Shown here piece after piece: positions 1-12,814 of a stretch of DNA of 64,000 nucleotides. The stretch's first letter is position 1. Each line of letters opens with the position of its first letter. The stretch is from the NCBI GenBank assembly GCA_030737875.1, contig CM060918.1:774064552-774128551 (forward strand), given 5' to 3'. Origin of the DNA: Allium sativum (taxonomy: Eukaryota > Streptophyta > Magnoliopsida > Asparagales > Amaryllidaceae). The position numbers and the translations under genes were made by a program. Under the pieces are notes generated by a model. It was given only the letters and a program-made list of their open reading frames with translations, was not told the DNA's origin and made no database searches.

Positions 1-1382
1 TTTCACATTCATAGGGAAAGGTTCCCATTAATTTTATCCAAGGTAAATTCCTGAATTTATTCTCTAATCTTCCTTTGAATTTCGATTCAACTAGTCGGAA
101 TTAGCGAACCTTACCGGAGTAATCATTGGTTTTAATTTCCCAATCCCAACCTATTCATCCCATGAAGTAAAACTGGTAATACTTCATATCTAACACCACG
201 GTGTTATCGGTAAATTCAATTACCATTTCACGTTCAAATCTAATTAAAGATTTAACTATCGCCTGGAGCAAAACTGGTGATACTCCGTTTTCGATCTTTT
301 CAATCTAATTAAAGATTCATTAAAACTCCACTAAGTTTTAATCGTTAACTGGGTTAAAGAATCAGTGTCATTTAAAACACGGTTCACGGTAAACCCAAAA
401 TATCATTCCATTAATTATCGGGTTAAAGAACAAGTGTTATTTAAAACACTGTCCACGATAAACCCAAAAATCAATATCAATTCAATTCCAATTAAATATT
501 ATTTAATTGGTACCTTTCATTAAATCTAAATAAAAAGATTTAATCATTTCTCAATTGGGTTCAAGAACAGTGTTAGTGAAGACACCATTCACGACAAACC
601 CAAATCACATTCGATATTCAATACAAGGCTCTGAATAGAAAATATATCGGCTTATATTCAATATCAAATTCTACGACTAACAAATGTCGTATTGGAAATA
701 ACGATATAAATATATCTTTCAAATTTCCATAACAACACCTGTATAATCACGAATTCCAACATCGAAATATTCCGAAGACAATTTCGATTCAAATCCACTC
801 CAATGCAATCATTGGAAATTCTGGTTATTTTTAAAACCCTTTTCAAATTCAATTTATTTATTTAAAAATAAATAGAATTATATTTCTAGTTCAAAACTAG
901 TTCATTTCGATAAAAATCTATTTTTATCTTTTCAAATATGGCGTTTTTCATCCCAATTCTTTCTAAATCATTTCTTATGATTTTACACAAATTATTACTA
1001 TTTTTAATAATTTTATCAAGGCCCGTACAGTCGATTTCCATCAACGGCCATCGAACTGCACTTACAGCGACCTTTTTCAAATTTGATTTGGACATAATTC
1101 CAAATCCAACCGTTAGATTTCAAATTTCTAATATTCATTAGAAAGCTCTTTTCGATACGAACCCAACGGTTCCGGTTTTAGGAGAATCCGACGGTCGGAT
1201 CTCCCGTAATGTCCGTTTGAAATAAATGGTCGAAATTCACGAACTGCCGCGACGCGGCGCGTTCTATTCAGGCCATTATATTATATATATAATATATATA
1301 ATATATACTTCGTCGATTTCTATTTAAAACGAATTATATAAATAGTTTTAAAATTCGTTTCGAAAGCAATTTCAACTTTCTT

Positions 1383-1610
1383 TTAATTCAATTTGAATTC
1401 GTTTTCAATTCATTTCATTTCGAAATCGTTTTCAATTCATTTTCAATTCAATTCCTTTCGAAATCGTTTTCAATTCATTTTCAATTCAATTTGAATTCGT
1501 TTTCAATTCATTTTCAATTCGCTTTGAATTCGTTTTCAATTCATTTCATTTCGAAATCGTTTTCAATTCATTTTCAATTCAATTTGAATTCGTTTTCAAT
1601 TCAATTTGAA
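1383..1610. repeat. Degenerate TTTTCAATTCA tandem repeat in LTR A
   Basis: Short units built from TTTTCAATTCATTTC and GAATTCG/GAAATCG alternate irregularly. It is simple satellite-like DNA inside the LTR; the small open frame across it comes from the repeat. Confidence 0.8.
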
Positions 1611-1737
1611 ATGAATAAAATCGATATAAATATCGATTCACGTCAAAATGGCGTCAAACTAATCAACACGGCTTCATAAATTTCTATTTTCAAATATTCT
1701 ATTTCAGATATTTCTTTTTCAAAATAGTTGTTATTTT

Positions 1738-1905
1738 CAAAATATTTCGTTCAACACATGACCAATCTCAATGGATGAGTACTGTCAACACATGAACTTT
1801 TATTTTATATCGATAAAGATGTAAATTTTATTACTAAAATATTTCGTTCAACACATGACCAATCTCAATGGATGAGTACTGTCAACACATGAACTTTTAT
1901 TTTAT
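1738..1905. repeat. Direct duplication of about 70 bp, spaced 97 bp
   Basis: The stretch beginning AATATTTCGTTCAACACATG at 1741 recurs at 1838 almost unchanged, including CAATGGATGAGTACTGTC. Confidence 0.85.
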
Positions 1906-2858
1906 AATATTCTTTATTTTTCAAATTGGAATGAGGCCCAATCAATTACCATATAAGGTTAATTATATGGATTTTCATGCATTACACACATATAATAGCA
2001 TTGAAAAATAATCAACCATCAACCAAAGTGCACTACACTGTATAAGCATCAAATATAGATATCTAACGCTTATAACAGCCTGTCAATCAATCGATCGACA
2101 TATTTAATCAATCAGGATGAGTGAACTTCAAATTTCATCCCAACACCCGTGTGGGGTTTCAAACAATCAAACGCACATTTTATTTGTGCAGTTGGGCGAT
2201 GTGTAAAATTTATCGACCCAATCAATGTCCTTCAAATAGGTGTACATAAACAAACCGTCTGGTTTGTAAATGAATATTTATTTATTCACATTCACGTTAA
2301 AAATTATATTTTTAACGACAAAACATTTTATTCCAACATATGAATTTCTATTCAATTCATTCTTTAAATAAAATGATATTTTTATTTTTCTAACATATTT
2401 TAGAAAATTTCGGCGGCATAACGGCACGATACTAGAAACGGGACGAGGCCTAGCCTTATCCCCGGTCTAGTGAAGGCCCACGCCATTCACACATCAATCA
2501 AATCAATTTCATCTCACCAAACAATTCAATTCATTTCAAACAAATAATCCAACTAATCTATGCAACCAAACAAACAAGTCCATGGTCTGTGGACGATTGT
2601 GTCGGGTGCTACTAAGCACCGTCTGCATCCTAGTATATATATATAACTAGAAAAGAAATTGAAAGGTGAGAAATTCTCACATATAGCTATCCTAGCTCCA
2701 CGGCACTTCATTGATAGAAATCTTCATCGCTATCACATCTTCGTCATCTTCGTTGTCCGCTTTCACTACCTATGTAAAAATCGAATTTTTACTTCGCTAT
2801 TCAATATATAAAAATTATATTTTTATCCTCATAAAAATATTTCAATTCCAAGAAAATC

Positions 2859-3060
2859 TAATCTTTCATTTCAAAGAAAATCTATATTCGAAATCAAAGA
2901 AAATCTATATTCGAAATCAAAGAAAATCTATATTCAAAATCAAAGAAAATCTATATTCGGAATCAAAGAAAATCTATATTCGGAATCAAAGAAAATCTAT
3001 ATTCGGAATCAAAGAAAATCTATATTCGAAATCAAAGAAAATCTATATTCATTCAAAGAA
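2859..3060. repeat. 23-bp tandem repeat (AAATCTATATTCGAAATCAAAG type)
   Basis: About eight units of period 23 bp (TCTATATTC starts at 2881, 2904 and 2927 and onward). The period is not a multiple of three but each unit lacks stops in all phases, which creates a long spurious frame rich in K, S, I and Y. Confidence 0.9.
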
Positions 3061-3102
3061 ATATCTATTCTCATAGCGAAGAAAAATCTAATCTTCTCAT
3101 GA

Positions 3103-3290
3103 TAGAAATTCAATCTTTTTCCTTATAAAAATTGAATCTTTTTCTTTATAAAAATTCAACCTTTTTCTTTATTTAAAATTCAATCTTTTTCTTTATTTAA
3201 AATTCAATCTTTTTCTTTATTAAATTCAATCTTTTTCTTTATTAAATTCAATCTTTTTCTTTATTAAATTCAATCTTTTTCTTTATTTTC
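3103..3290. repeat. TTCAATCTTTTTCTTTAT tandem repeat
   Basis: About seven units of 23-26 bp (AATTCAATCTTTTTCTTTAT). It sits in the A/T-rich part of LTR A that follows the GC-rich leader when read on the minus strand. Confidence 0.85.
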
Positions 3291-3385
3291 CTAAAACATT
3301 AATTTCAGTTTTAAAATGAAAATAAGTTTTCAGTTTTTAAAAATAAAATAAAATCACTTTTGTTATACTAAATACATAAACACTT

Positions 3386-3746
3386 ACCGAGGTTCAAATC
3401 GGACGGATGGGAAACGAGGTCGGAGGAAGGAGGGGGTACTGTTGCGAACAGTGGAGGAGGAGGAGGGCTCGGGGTTGCTGCAGAGATCCGCGCGTTTTCC
3501 TGAGCGGCGGTGGGTGAACGATGAAGGGGCGGTGGACTTCGAGATGCTCTGCGCGATGGGGTTAACTGCGATTGAATGGAGAAGAGGGGGGCGCCATAGT
3601 TGATCGGAGGGGCGGGTATTGGTAATCAGCGCCGGAGGGAGGCGCGACAGACGCCTGGCGGCGCTCCTCCGATCTCGATTAGGGATTGCTTCTTTTTTTT
3701 TTTTGATTTATGTTTCTAACGGTGGGGCCAGAACGTATATAGAGGG
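3386..3746 (-). promoter_or_regulatory. TATA-like box, GC-rich leader and splice-donor consensus in LTR A
   Basis: Read on the minus strand there is CTCTATATACG (about 3736-3746), then about 300 bp of GC-rich sequence (GCGCCGCC-type), then CTCG|GTAAGTG with the donor GT at 3387-3386, followed by A/T-rich repeats. The order TATA, leader, donor is an inference from composition and consensus. The same layout occurs with different leaders in B, C and D. Confidence 0.45.
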
Positions 3747-4680
3747 GAGAGAAAGGTTTTTATTTAATTATTTAATTATTTAATTTTCACCAAAAAGCAA
3801 CTTTTATTTTCGATCTCTAAACGAGGCCCACCGCCTGTCGTCCATAGCGTTTCACCCCCATTCCGAACACAATGGGATATGTACCGCAAGCTGAATCGAC
3901 CGTTTCGATCAGTTTCCGTTGCATTTACATTTAAATCATTATATTGAATTTTAAACGTACTTTTCAAATTACCGGGGCCACATACGAACACGAAAAATTC
4001 CAGGAAAATTATATCTAGCTTCGTATTGACGATACGGTCCTAACAAAACTAATTTCGTCGAATTCTGAGACCGTTTGAAAAATGGCCAATTTCCAGTCGA
4101 TTAAAATCAACTGAAACCGGTCAAACGCGTTTTCCTTTGCCACGCTCACATATTGAATCGAAAAACTATGAAATTTGAAACCCAGCAATAACTTTACATC
4201 CCGGACCCAACAAAACTGGTTTCGTCGAAATCCGAGGTCGTTTGCAAAATTGCTATTTTTAAGGGCCTTATATATATAAAAATATATATAAATTCCACAG
4301 CGACTATTTCTAATTTTAAACTGGACATACCTTATTATTTCTAAGATGAAATCTCAGTTTGTTAACTTCGTTACAAAGATATAGTTATACAGATTCAAAT
4401 ATTTCTTGTTTCGTTCAATTCTGACTTATATTGAATTCTGTATATTCATTTGAAATTAGAAATCGAATTTTCGAACTACCGCGCCATTTTCAATTCTATT
4501 TATAATTATATATAAATATTTATATTCTAACGACGACGCGTATAATATATACGTTCTAATTATATTCAAAATAAATTTCTCGTCGTTTTTATTTAAAATA
4601 ATTCATTTTAAATAATCAAAATTCGCTAAAATTTCCAAAATAAAAATTTCAAACTGGCTCGCATTTTACGGGTTGTTACA

Positions 4681-4967
4681 TGAAATCAATTAACCCCTCG
4701 AATAATATACATCCATCATGTGTGCGTCAAATTTATACAACCATTCTAGTGCAAAGTTAAATACAGCATAATAATGCATGTATGCCAAAGCTTTACGTCC
4801 TATGTGTATGCAAATTTTTAAAAATCCTTCTAAGATATGATGCTCACATCCTAAATAAACTGGCAGTTCTACATGAATTCAATATTTTCAAAATCAAAAT
4901 ACATTTTCATCCAAAATTTCCCACACTCTTACAGGGAAAAATCATAGCTCACCCAATTGATACCAGA
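4681..4967 (-). other. Internal stub of element E with primer-binding site
   Basis: This 287-bp remnant lies between the end of E's LTR and the insertion point of A. On the minus strand TGGTATCA (4965-4958), two bases after the LTR end, matches the first 8 nt of the usual tRNA-iMet primer-binding site and is followed by ATTGGG rather than GAGC. No coding sequence is recognisable before A interrupts it. Confidence 0.55.
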
Positions 4968-7900
4968 TGTAACAACCCGAATTCCAACAAACCGATTTTT
5001 TTCCAAAAGTCCAATCTATCGAAACTCGGATTGGTTTGCTCTCGTATCCTGCAGAAAAGACAGAAACATAAAATATGTCAGAGCTCAAAAAACATCTCAC
5101 AGTGGAATGGATAAAATATATATAATAAAAGTATAGCCTTACCGGATTAATAATACTGCTTAACCAGTATCCAAGGTTATAATGTCTCTGCCACAAATCT
5201 AACATGCAAGTATGTTATGAGGATTGGGTCAGAACACTAGTTCTGGTGACTAGATTTAAATTATACACTTTGGATAATCCTACATATACGGTTCAATCAT
5301 ATTTTCTATAGGTTACTTGGGTGAACAACACTCAAGGTTTACACACACGTCGTACCCATTTACTTCCCGGTAGATTAACCTATACAGTATGTATGAAGCT
5401 ATCCCCAATATTAAGGTACACCCCGTGGTACCCCACTCGCACTGTCTCTGCCATTATACCACCGAAATGGACGCAATCCCTCATACTATGCCGGAGTGAC
5501 ATAAGGATCTCAACATAACAATGTTACGTTCCATATTTATCTATCATTACTACGCTATGTAAGCGTATGGACTGCTACCGTCGATCGAATCAGATTTCAT
5601 ATCGAGTAATGCCCTCAAGTCTACGATACACTACCCAGAGCCGACATGCATGTATCTAGACTGTCTCACATACGTATCGTCAATTGTAGCTCGATGCCTT
5701 AACCATACGTCCTTTAATGTGCACCGAGTTCGGTGGCAAGGCGATATAAGAAACACGGAACTTGGTCGGGAACTTTTCCATATCTGTAAAGGCCCGTCTT
5801 TAAGAGCCTCTATATATAGATATCCCTAAGGTCTGTTTTCACGATGGCTATGGCCCCACCTCGGCCCCTCCCTCAACTAGTAAAGACTACAAGAGCTAAA
5901 CGGTTGGCCCCTAAAAAACAATCTAAACATCCATTTGGCGTCTTCCCTCAACCACCGTACCCCGATAGTGAAAGGTGAATGGTCTATTGGTTTTAGCTCT
6001 AGTCTTTTCGCAACTCACTGGCAGCCGATGACGGGTACCCGACGATTTACTATCCTTGTAGGTCGTAACCCTTTGCCTCCCCGTTGAGGCGACCGCTAAA
6101 GCACCCTGATGTCACCACGTCACAACATTCTGACTGCATAGCTACTTTTGCAGTCAAGGCCCACCCGCCTAGTAGTTACACGCAGACCCAACCTCTGCGG
6201 GCATAGCCTAAACCTATGCCACCACACAGAGGACAACTAGGAGCACCTTATGTATCTCAGGATGCTGCATGATTCCCCTTCGAGTCCTTCGAAGCCGACA
6301 GAATAATCAGATAAATGTTTGCTCCTCTCATGCCTTATAAACTCACGATGATCTTCCCATTTGGGTTATCAACCTCAAACGTGCGAACTGGTCCAAGCGC
6401 CTCACTTTAATATGTTGTTGGACCCTATGTCTAAACATTCTTTTACGTGCTTGCCTTACCTCATCAGGTTTCCAATTAACTTGGTTATTCTCATTCATAT
6501 TGAATTCTTAATCAAGTTACCAGGTTCCTCTGGATTATTAATTTCGGGTATATAACTTAACCCGTTTAAGTTTATTAATAAGCTCACAACATGTTATTCT
6601 CTAGATTGTGGTCCAAGGTCTGTAATCCACAATCCTTTTCATATTCTTGTTTGATTTCAAAGTTACAATAACATATTATACTTAATATGTTATTAAGTAT
6701 ATCTCAATTCACATGTTTTCTATCAAACATGTCACTTACCATTTATGATTAAATATTACTTATTTCATTTCATAAGTTTTCCTCATTCTTTCTCATTTAA
6801 TCATAAATTCAATTTACACTATCACTATAACTTATTGTTGTTTACTTATTAACTTAGTTCTAACTAAGGTCCATTAATAAGTTTCTCTACCCATTTATTA
6901 TAACCTATATTATAATTTCCTCTTGTCCCTAGGACAAGTCCAAACATGTTACTCTTATCAGCGGGTTCCAGACTTCCAAGTTTACAGATTATTTAATTTA
7001 TAATTAAGTACAACTATTTATATTTCCTATATTTTCCCCCTTTTCTCAACTAGTTTCCAGCTTTCCCCATTTATTGATTATTTAATTCACAATTAGGTGT
7101 CCCTTATCTCATTTCACCAGTTATCTCATTTCCTTACTAGTTTATCATAACCTAAGTTATCATCTTCACTTGTCCCTAGAACAATTCTAACAATTATACA
7201 ACATTCTCATTAATGTTTATTATTTATAATAGGTGGTTATCATTTCCCATTTAAACCATTTTCTTTTACTGTTGTATTCCAGTATTCTTCATTCACTGTA
7301 ATATATGTTCCCTGATTTTAATTTAGGAAAACACTTCATGCACCTTATCAGTTTGATCTATAGAAGGAAACAGTGATTTATTTTCATAACGTATTCCCAT
7401 CTAAACCCACGGTGGTTAGTAGTTTCTTTCCTTTTTCTTACTTTATTCACTGTGGCTTATTTGCAACCACGTTCTCAGAAATAGGTCATTTAGGGAAATA
7501 CATCACTTTTCCTTCATATCACACTAACTCAGTCCATTACATTCCTTCCTTTCTTATTTTCTAAGTTAGACTTTCAATTACCATCATTTCCATTTATTAA
7601 TATCTTGTTATATACATATATTTATGTATACATATATATGCACTAGACCTCTCACATTAAGCCTACACTTGTGGACGCTGGATTTGTCGGGCGGGTCCGG
7701 GCAGACTTCTACCGCAAGTTGACTTAGCCTCGTGTCTAAGCACCATTACATGTTTTAATTATGAACTTAGACCCCTCATATTAGATTTATCACTTATGAA
7801 TGCTGGATTTTGCCGGGTGGTTTCGGGCAGACTTCCATCACAAGTGCAATCTAGCCTCGTGTTTAATAGCGTTACAGTGTCAATTTACTGTGAATCTAGG

Positions 7901-8794
7901 CATGCTCGTTCTTTAACAATTATTCCTATTTCATGTAATTTTTAGGCATATTCTCCTTTTCATATGTTTACTGCAATCTAATTTACACGTCGTATGCATA
8001 TATTTTGTCGCATGTCCTTTTTAACATATATTTAAGTCTATTTTGACAGGTAAACATTCAATCGGGTAATTATTCAAATCAAACAAGTTAAACATTTTGT
8101 TTACTCAATAATATGCCACAATTGAATCATATAATTATAACAACAGTAGTCGTTACCCATATTCAAACAAGTTTATTCAACATGTAATCATTCCAACACT
8201 TTAACTAATTCAACGTACCAATTATTCATATTAACATCTCAACTTGTTATAACAGTAATTCTTAATTAATCTGACAATTTCACAAGTAATAAAAAGGGGA
8301 ATGCTAAACGATAACATATTATTATCTAAAGGCTATAGCTTAAACCCACTCAGCTTGTATGCTTTCCTAATTCTAGATCTGATCCAGTTTTAGCATCCAT
8401 TGTTTTTCCCTTAATCGGATTCAAAACCTAACGACCATGGATTGATTATTTTCATTAAAAGAGAAAGAAAAAGAAAGAGGAAGGAATTTGAATAGATAGG
8501 ATCTAGAAGTTTACCTTGCTTTTCATGATTCTGAATAGTCTTTTATTAACGTCAATTATCTCATCCTGATCTTGAATTTAAAATCTTCTTATTAATAATC
8601 TAAATTTTCTAATAGATTTGAGGAGAGAGAGTAATGGCAGAGCTTCAGCATAGCCTCAAAATTATAAGGTTTAGGGTTAGCTCTAGAGACTCATTTATAG
8701 GTGTATCAGAGAAACAAGGATCCTCAGATTTGATTAAAAACCATCAGAAACGTCCACGTATCAAAAAAACCTAATCTGCCAAAATCTACCGCAG

Positions 8795-8870
8795 GGGAGT
8801 CGATCCACCGCTTAGGGGGTTGACCCAGGGGTTGGCAGCCCCCTTAGGGGGTCGACACCCCTGGGTGGGA
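8795..8870. promoter_or_regulatory. GGGTCGAC palindrome cluster in LTR E
   Basis: About 75 bp contains repeated AGGGGGTTGACCC, GTCGATCC and GGGGGTCGACACCCC, lying 306-381 bp from the LTR start. Equivalent clusters occur at the same place in LTRs F and H. Confidence 0.6.
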
Positions 8871-8967
8871 GATCTTCCGTCTTTCGAAAATTCAAATTTT
8901 GAACAAAAAATTGAATTTCTGAACAAAAATTTGAATTTTTGAACCTATTTTTGAATTTCTGAACCTA

Positions 8968-8990
8968 ATATATATATATATATATATATA
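8968..8990. repeat. (TA)n microsatellite
   Basis: A short perfect TA run near the E LTR start. Confidence 0.9.
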
Positions 8991-9176
8991 TTTCCTACGC
9001 GTATACAAACTTCAAATCTTAATAACTTCTTCATACCGATTTATGCAAACCCCGTTGTCTATCTTAATTAGAATTTCGAGACGGACGCAATGGCGTAGTC
9101 CATTTTACTTGATTCAGAATATTAAATTATGTTATTCTTATTTTATCATCTTAAGTAAAAAATGCGGGGTGTTACA

Positions 9177-9583
9177 CTTTCTGTACCAACAATCGATTTG
9201 GCCAGATTTTGATAGTCGGTGATTTAACTATCAAAATAAAGAACCATCATCCATAGAAAATAAAATGGATTTATTGGGTCAGTATACAGTGTCACTTGGG
9301 CTCTTTATTTAAATAGTTTTTAGTTAAATTTCTAAATCTTCCAACATTTGGAATATCGCTTTCCCAATTCTTATTTCCAAATCAGTTTATTCAACTTGTA
9401 TCTCTACGAATATAGTTTATAATATCCCTCACGGAAATATTAATTATTATACCTTCCATTACCCTCGTTTCTAAACTAATATCACCCTTGGATAATCATG
9501 AATTCGTTCAAGTTATGGTATTTTATTTACCTTTCAAACCTTGGGTTGACAACATTCTTATCATCGGAATAGATAAAAGTTTA
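9177..9583 (-). other. Unidentified internal sequence of element F
   Basis: It lies between the gag remnant and the point where E is inserted. It is A/T-rich with no frame I can assign. It should correspond to sequence downstream of gag, but no protease motif is visible on either strand. Confidence 0.4.
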
Positions 9584-10197
9584 TCAACAAAACATCATTC
9601 TATTAAATATTCTTGAAGAGGTTGATTCAGTCCTCTTGCAAACCTTAAAGCTTTCTTGTGCGGGATATTCACCAGCTCCAGACCAAACCTTTGCCAACTG
9701 ATTGAACTTATTAAAATATTTTTTGATAGACATGATTCCTTCCTTAAGTGCTAGAAACCTCTCCATTTGCATACTCTCTTCTGCCGGAGAAAGAAACTTC
9801 ATCTTGAATCTCTATCTAAAATCATCTCAAATATCAACTGGACGCCCTGCTTGTGTCATTTCCCACTAGATTGAAGCCTCATCCTTAAGCTACCATCCAG
9901 CCAGCTGTGTCTTTCTACGGTCATCAACCTCGAAAAGCCCAAACAAGTTCTCAGTCTCTTTTAACCAATTCTGTTCTTCCACAAAATTATCAGTTCCTCG
10001 AAATTCCTTTCCTCCCATAGCACAGAAATCCTTAAATATCTTAGAGAAATTATCTGCTCGCGGAGGAGGAAGAACAACGGCTGCAACTGGGGGAGGGCCG
10101 TTTGCTTAGCCTTCCGCAGGCACCGTAACCTCAAGATATCTATGGAACCAAGCCAGTATCTAAACGCCCCCGAGAATACTCGGCTCCCCAGACATGC
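9584..10197 (-). pseudogene. gag: gag remnant of chromovirus-like element F
   Basis: Reading the minus strand from the ATG at 10197 gives a recognisable Ty3/gypsy capsid protein. It opens with a proline/alanine-rich N terminus, then FCAMGGKEFRGTDN, then KTQLAGW followed by KDEASI, and then PAEESMQMERFLALKEGIM followed by YFNKFNQLA, which match the plant Retrotrans_gag fold. Gag would form the particle that packages the element RNA. It is dead: in-frame stops follow the LAGW motif, SI and VDI, the capsid C terminus ends in unrelated residues, and no zinc knuckle follows. The PBS and 5' LTR lie just upstream (10362-12814), the expected order. A 3'-truncated copy of a Tekay/Del-like gag is the best reading; gag of H at 61077-61500 is a relative. 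Confidence 0.8.
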
Positions 10198-10313
10198 TGA
10201 AAAGAAAAGGATAAAGGGATTCAAACAGAGAATCGAAATATATTTGACATGGCTCTGGGGAATGTGTTTTCCAAAACATGACTTTTCTTTGAAAATACTT
10301 TCTTTTTGAAACC

Positions 10314-10334
10314 TTTTGAAAACTATTTTCAAAA
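10314..10334 (-). other. 9-bp stem-loop 27 nt downstream of the F primer-binding site
   Basis: A perfect inverted repeat, TTTTGAAAA and TTTTCAAAA, surrounds a 3-nt loop. The same hairpin at the same distance occurs in element H (60889-60907). Confidence 0.65.
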
Positions 10335-10361
10335 CCTTTTTATCGGATCTTGTAACCTTCA

Positions 10362-10372
10362 GCTCTGATACA
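10362..10372 (-). other. Primer-binding site of F (tRNA-iMet, one base lost)
   Basis: The minus strand reads TGTATCAGAGC directly after the LTR end; the canonical plant site is TGGTATCAGAGC. Confidence 0.75.
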
Positions 10373-10375
10373 AAA

Positions 10376-12814
10376 TGTGACACCCCACATCCGTTAATGT
10401 CACTCTTTATCAGAATGCATTAAATTCCGTGAAGCATTATAGGTAAACAAAACAGAATCTCCCAAGACGAATATATAAAATAGTAGCAAAAATTTAAAAC
10501 CTTATTTTCCAGTAGAAAACATTGTGGTCTATCCAGTTACAACATCAGACTGAAATACCGGAATAAAGTACATCAAATAAAAAGCATCTGTCTTGCGCTA
10601 AAAACCATCAGAGTACAGAAATGAAAAGTCATAGTCCCCATAAGTACCCAAAAACAAGAAGACAACTAGTCAAAGTGATACTTCGAAGCAGATCCAAATC
10701 CAAGTAGAAATTGAAGAGAGAGTCATAATCAAGCCGGAGCGTTCCCACCTTAGGAACCTGGGGGAAAAGGAAGTGACAGAAAAGGAAACAAAATGGGTCA
10801 GACATAAAGTTTGGCGAGTCCAGTGACCTTTAGTGTATAAAGAATTAGAAGTACCATGACAGGCATATAAGTTGGATGAGGCAGCAGTATAATATAACAG
10901 GTATAAACAGAGGAACAAAAGTAATAGAATAAACAGAGTAGATTATGCTTCTCAAATACTTTTCTCTGCACCAATACTGGTATAATAGATATGTGACGGG
11001 ATTAGGTATCCCATAATTACTTAACAAATGCCAATAGAAAAAACATAATGGTAGTTCTAGGTGTAATCTAGTAATGGGCTTACCCTAAATAGAAATAATT
11101 GGTACCTTAACAGAAATAATAGGTGTTACCCCAAATAGAAATACAGTTATCCCACAGAAACAGAAAGGACTAGATGTACCCTATTACTACCCCACAATTG
11201 ATCAGTTCCCTAACCCCATAGCAGGGTGCATTACTTCCTAAAGTAGCAACCTATGGAAGGACACAAACCTATTTACTGGTGCTATGGAGGCTTATTTTCC
11301 TAGGAAAGCTGGACCCATGCACGCACATGACTCCATTGGAATGCGCCAGTACACCCCTCTTTAAATGAACCTCTTATAATTAGTTTAGTGTGTGTGCCCT
11401 AACCCCTACCTAGTGCGGGGTCCCCAAATGGGTTACTGACTGATATGCGTCCTACACAACATATGACACAAGTCAAACCCTTAAACTTGTGTCCCCCAAC
11501 CAACCAGGATTTTTAACAGGTTAAGCCTATGGGTTAACAGGTTCGCCTAACCCCTACAGATTAACAGGTTAAGTTTCATAGGATAACGAGTTTATTTTAC
11601 CCCAATAGATTAAACAGATTTACTTAACCCAACAGATTAATCAGGTTTACATAACCCTAACAGATTAAACAGGATTCACAGTTTCTTTATAGTTTCATTA
11701 ACATGTTTAGCTTTATCTTAAATTAAGCCTACAGATTCATATGCCCCGAATTCCAGTCATAATACACAGTATAGTATATGCCCTCAAAATTTTAGTCATA
11801 TTTCATAGTATAGGTTATGCCCCCAAATTATCGTTCCCAATTGTTCCCCCATTTTATCCTAATTTCGTTCGTACGCATATTTCAGCGATATTGGCCTAAG
11901 CTCGAAGGTAGCCTAGGCTATAAAAATAAAAAAGGAGTGACAGAGAGGAAAAGAATAAGAATAAAACAAAATAAGCATATAATAACAGAGATGGGAATAT
12001 GATAGTAGAAATAGGCACATCAGAAATAGGCATATAAGGAACTAAACAGCGGGTCAGGTATATAGAAGAATACATGTAATAGCAGAACTTTTTAGGTATG
12101 ATTCAGATTCTTAACAGATATAGATTTAGATCTAGATTTATAAACATGCTAGAGTTACTATTAAATTTTTATATCAAAAAGTAACATGAACTCACATAGG
12201 CTGGATCTAAAGAATAGAGAATGATATGCTGAAGTTGCAGAAGAGATTCTTGTATCAATACAAGCTGTTATTGAAGAAGATAGTATGGTTCAATCCAAGT
12301 AGAGGCAGCATCTCATAGTCTCCATTGTATTTAGGTGTAGAAAGCAATAGAAATGTTGTCCTATATAAAGCCTACTGCCAACGAACCCGGTCTAAATCAC
12401 GTACAGATTCAGGAAAAAGAATTCGGCCAGATCCCTATTGGGCTGACCCACCCTCACCTGGGTCGACCCATAGGTCAACCCATGTGGCCTTGGGTCGACC
12501 CATAGTTTGACCTAGCCTAGGTGTGGGTCAAACCCAATGGGTCTGGTTCCTTCCTAGTTTTCCTGCTCGGTTCATATGGTTAAATTTGAAAATTTTGGTT
12601 GTTTTATTTATACATAAAGCTCTTATATCTATACAAACTTCTAAGCTTAATAACTTTCTCACATGATGTCCGTTTTATGCAAACTCGAAGTCTATCTTAA
12701 CCAGAATTTCGGGATAAACACAATGGTGCAGTCTATCTTACTTAATTCCAAATATATAATTAAGTATTCCTTAGTTTATCATTATAATGTCCTTTAAAAT
12801 TATGGGGTGTTATA
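10376..12814 (-). mobile_element. Element F: chromovirus-like 5' LTR, 2.4 kb
   Basis: On the minus strand it runs from TATAACACCCCAT (12814; the first G of TG has mutated to A) to GGATGTGGGGTGTCACA (10376). The end matches the end of LTR H (GTGACATTAACGGACG then GGGTGTTACA), and the 5' 200 bp resemble the start of LTR E. The flank GCTGG (12815-12819) should be the TSD. F interrupts the Tat element G just before its reverse transcriptase. The interior is A/T-rich with no coding sequence. Confidence 0.8.
12430..12540. promoter_or_regulatory. GGGTCGACCC palindrome cluster in LTR F
   Basis: It contains repeats of CTGGGTCGACCCATAGG, AGGTCAACCCATG and TTGGGTCGACCCATAG. It lies 274-384 bp from the LTR start, the same position as in E and H. 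Confidence 0.65.

Larger units (their letters stand above)
1..4680 (-). mobile_element. Element A: giant LTR, partial, running off the left edge
   Basis: The LTR starts on the minus strand at 4680 (TGTAACAACCCG read leftwards) and is cut by the window edge. The first bases correspond to about position 51160 of the LTR of element B, so roughly 1.7 kb of its 3' end lies outside. It shares with B, C and D a block near the LTR start (about 3822-3895, containing the reverse complement of CCATTGTGTTCGGAATGG). No polypurine tract lies next to 4680, so this is the outer 5' LTR of an element whose body is left of the window. The predicted TSD is TGAAA at 4681-4685. It contains no coding sequence. Confidence 0.85.
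4968..9176 (-). mobile_element. Element E: Ty3/gypsy LTR, 4.2 kb
   Basis: On the minus strand the LTR runs from TGTAACACCCCGC (9176) to GGGTTGTTACA (4968), giving matched inverted termini. The start and a segment around 7660-7860 (palindrome-rich, CCGGGCAGAC) resemble the chromovirus LTR at 57442-60847, placing E in the same broad group. A primer-binding site lies outside 4968, so this is a 5' LTR, and the flank CTTTC (9177-9181) should be its TSD. E interrupts the internal region of F. The right part holds the GTCGAC cluster described separately; the rest is A/T-rich without coding sequence. Confidence 0.75.

Noticed and set aside
1260..1320. Palindromic TATATATAATATATATA stretch as a MITE end
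   Set aside because: Simple A/T sequence found at the equivalent place in the B LTR (about 44030 and 52985); no separate TSD.
2711..3076. A 121-aa frame rich in Lys, Ser, Ile and Tyr
   Set aside because: It is produced by the 23-bp tandem repeat, which happens to lack stops.
6361..7564. Small plus-strand frames in LTR E
   Set aside because: Short, without domains, in LTR sequence of the opposite strand.
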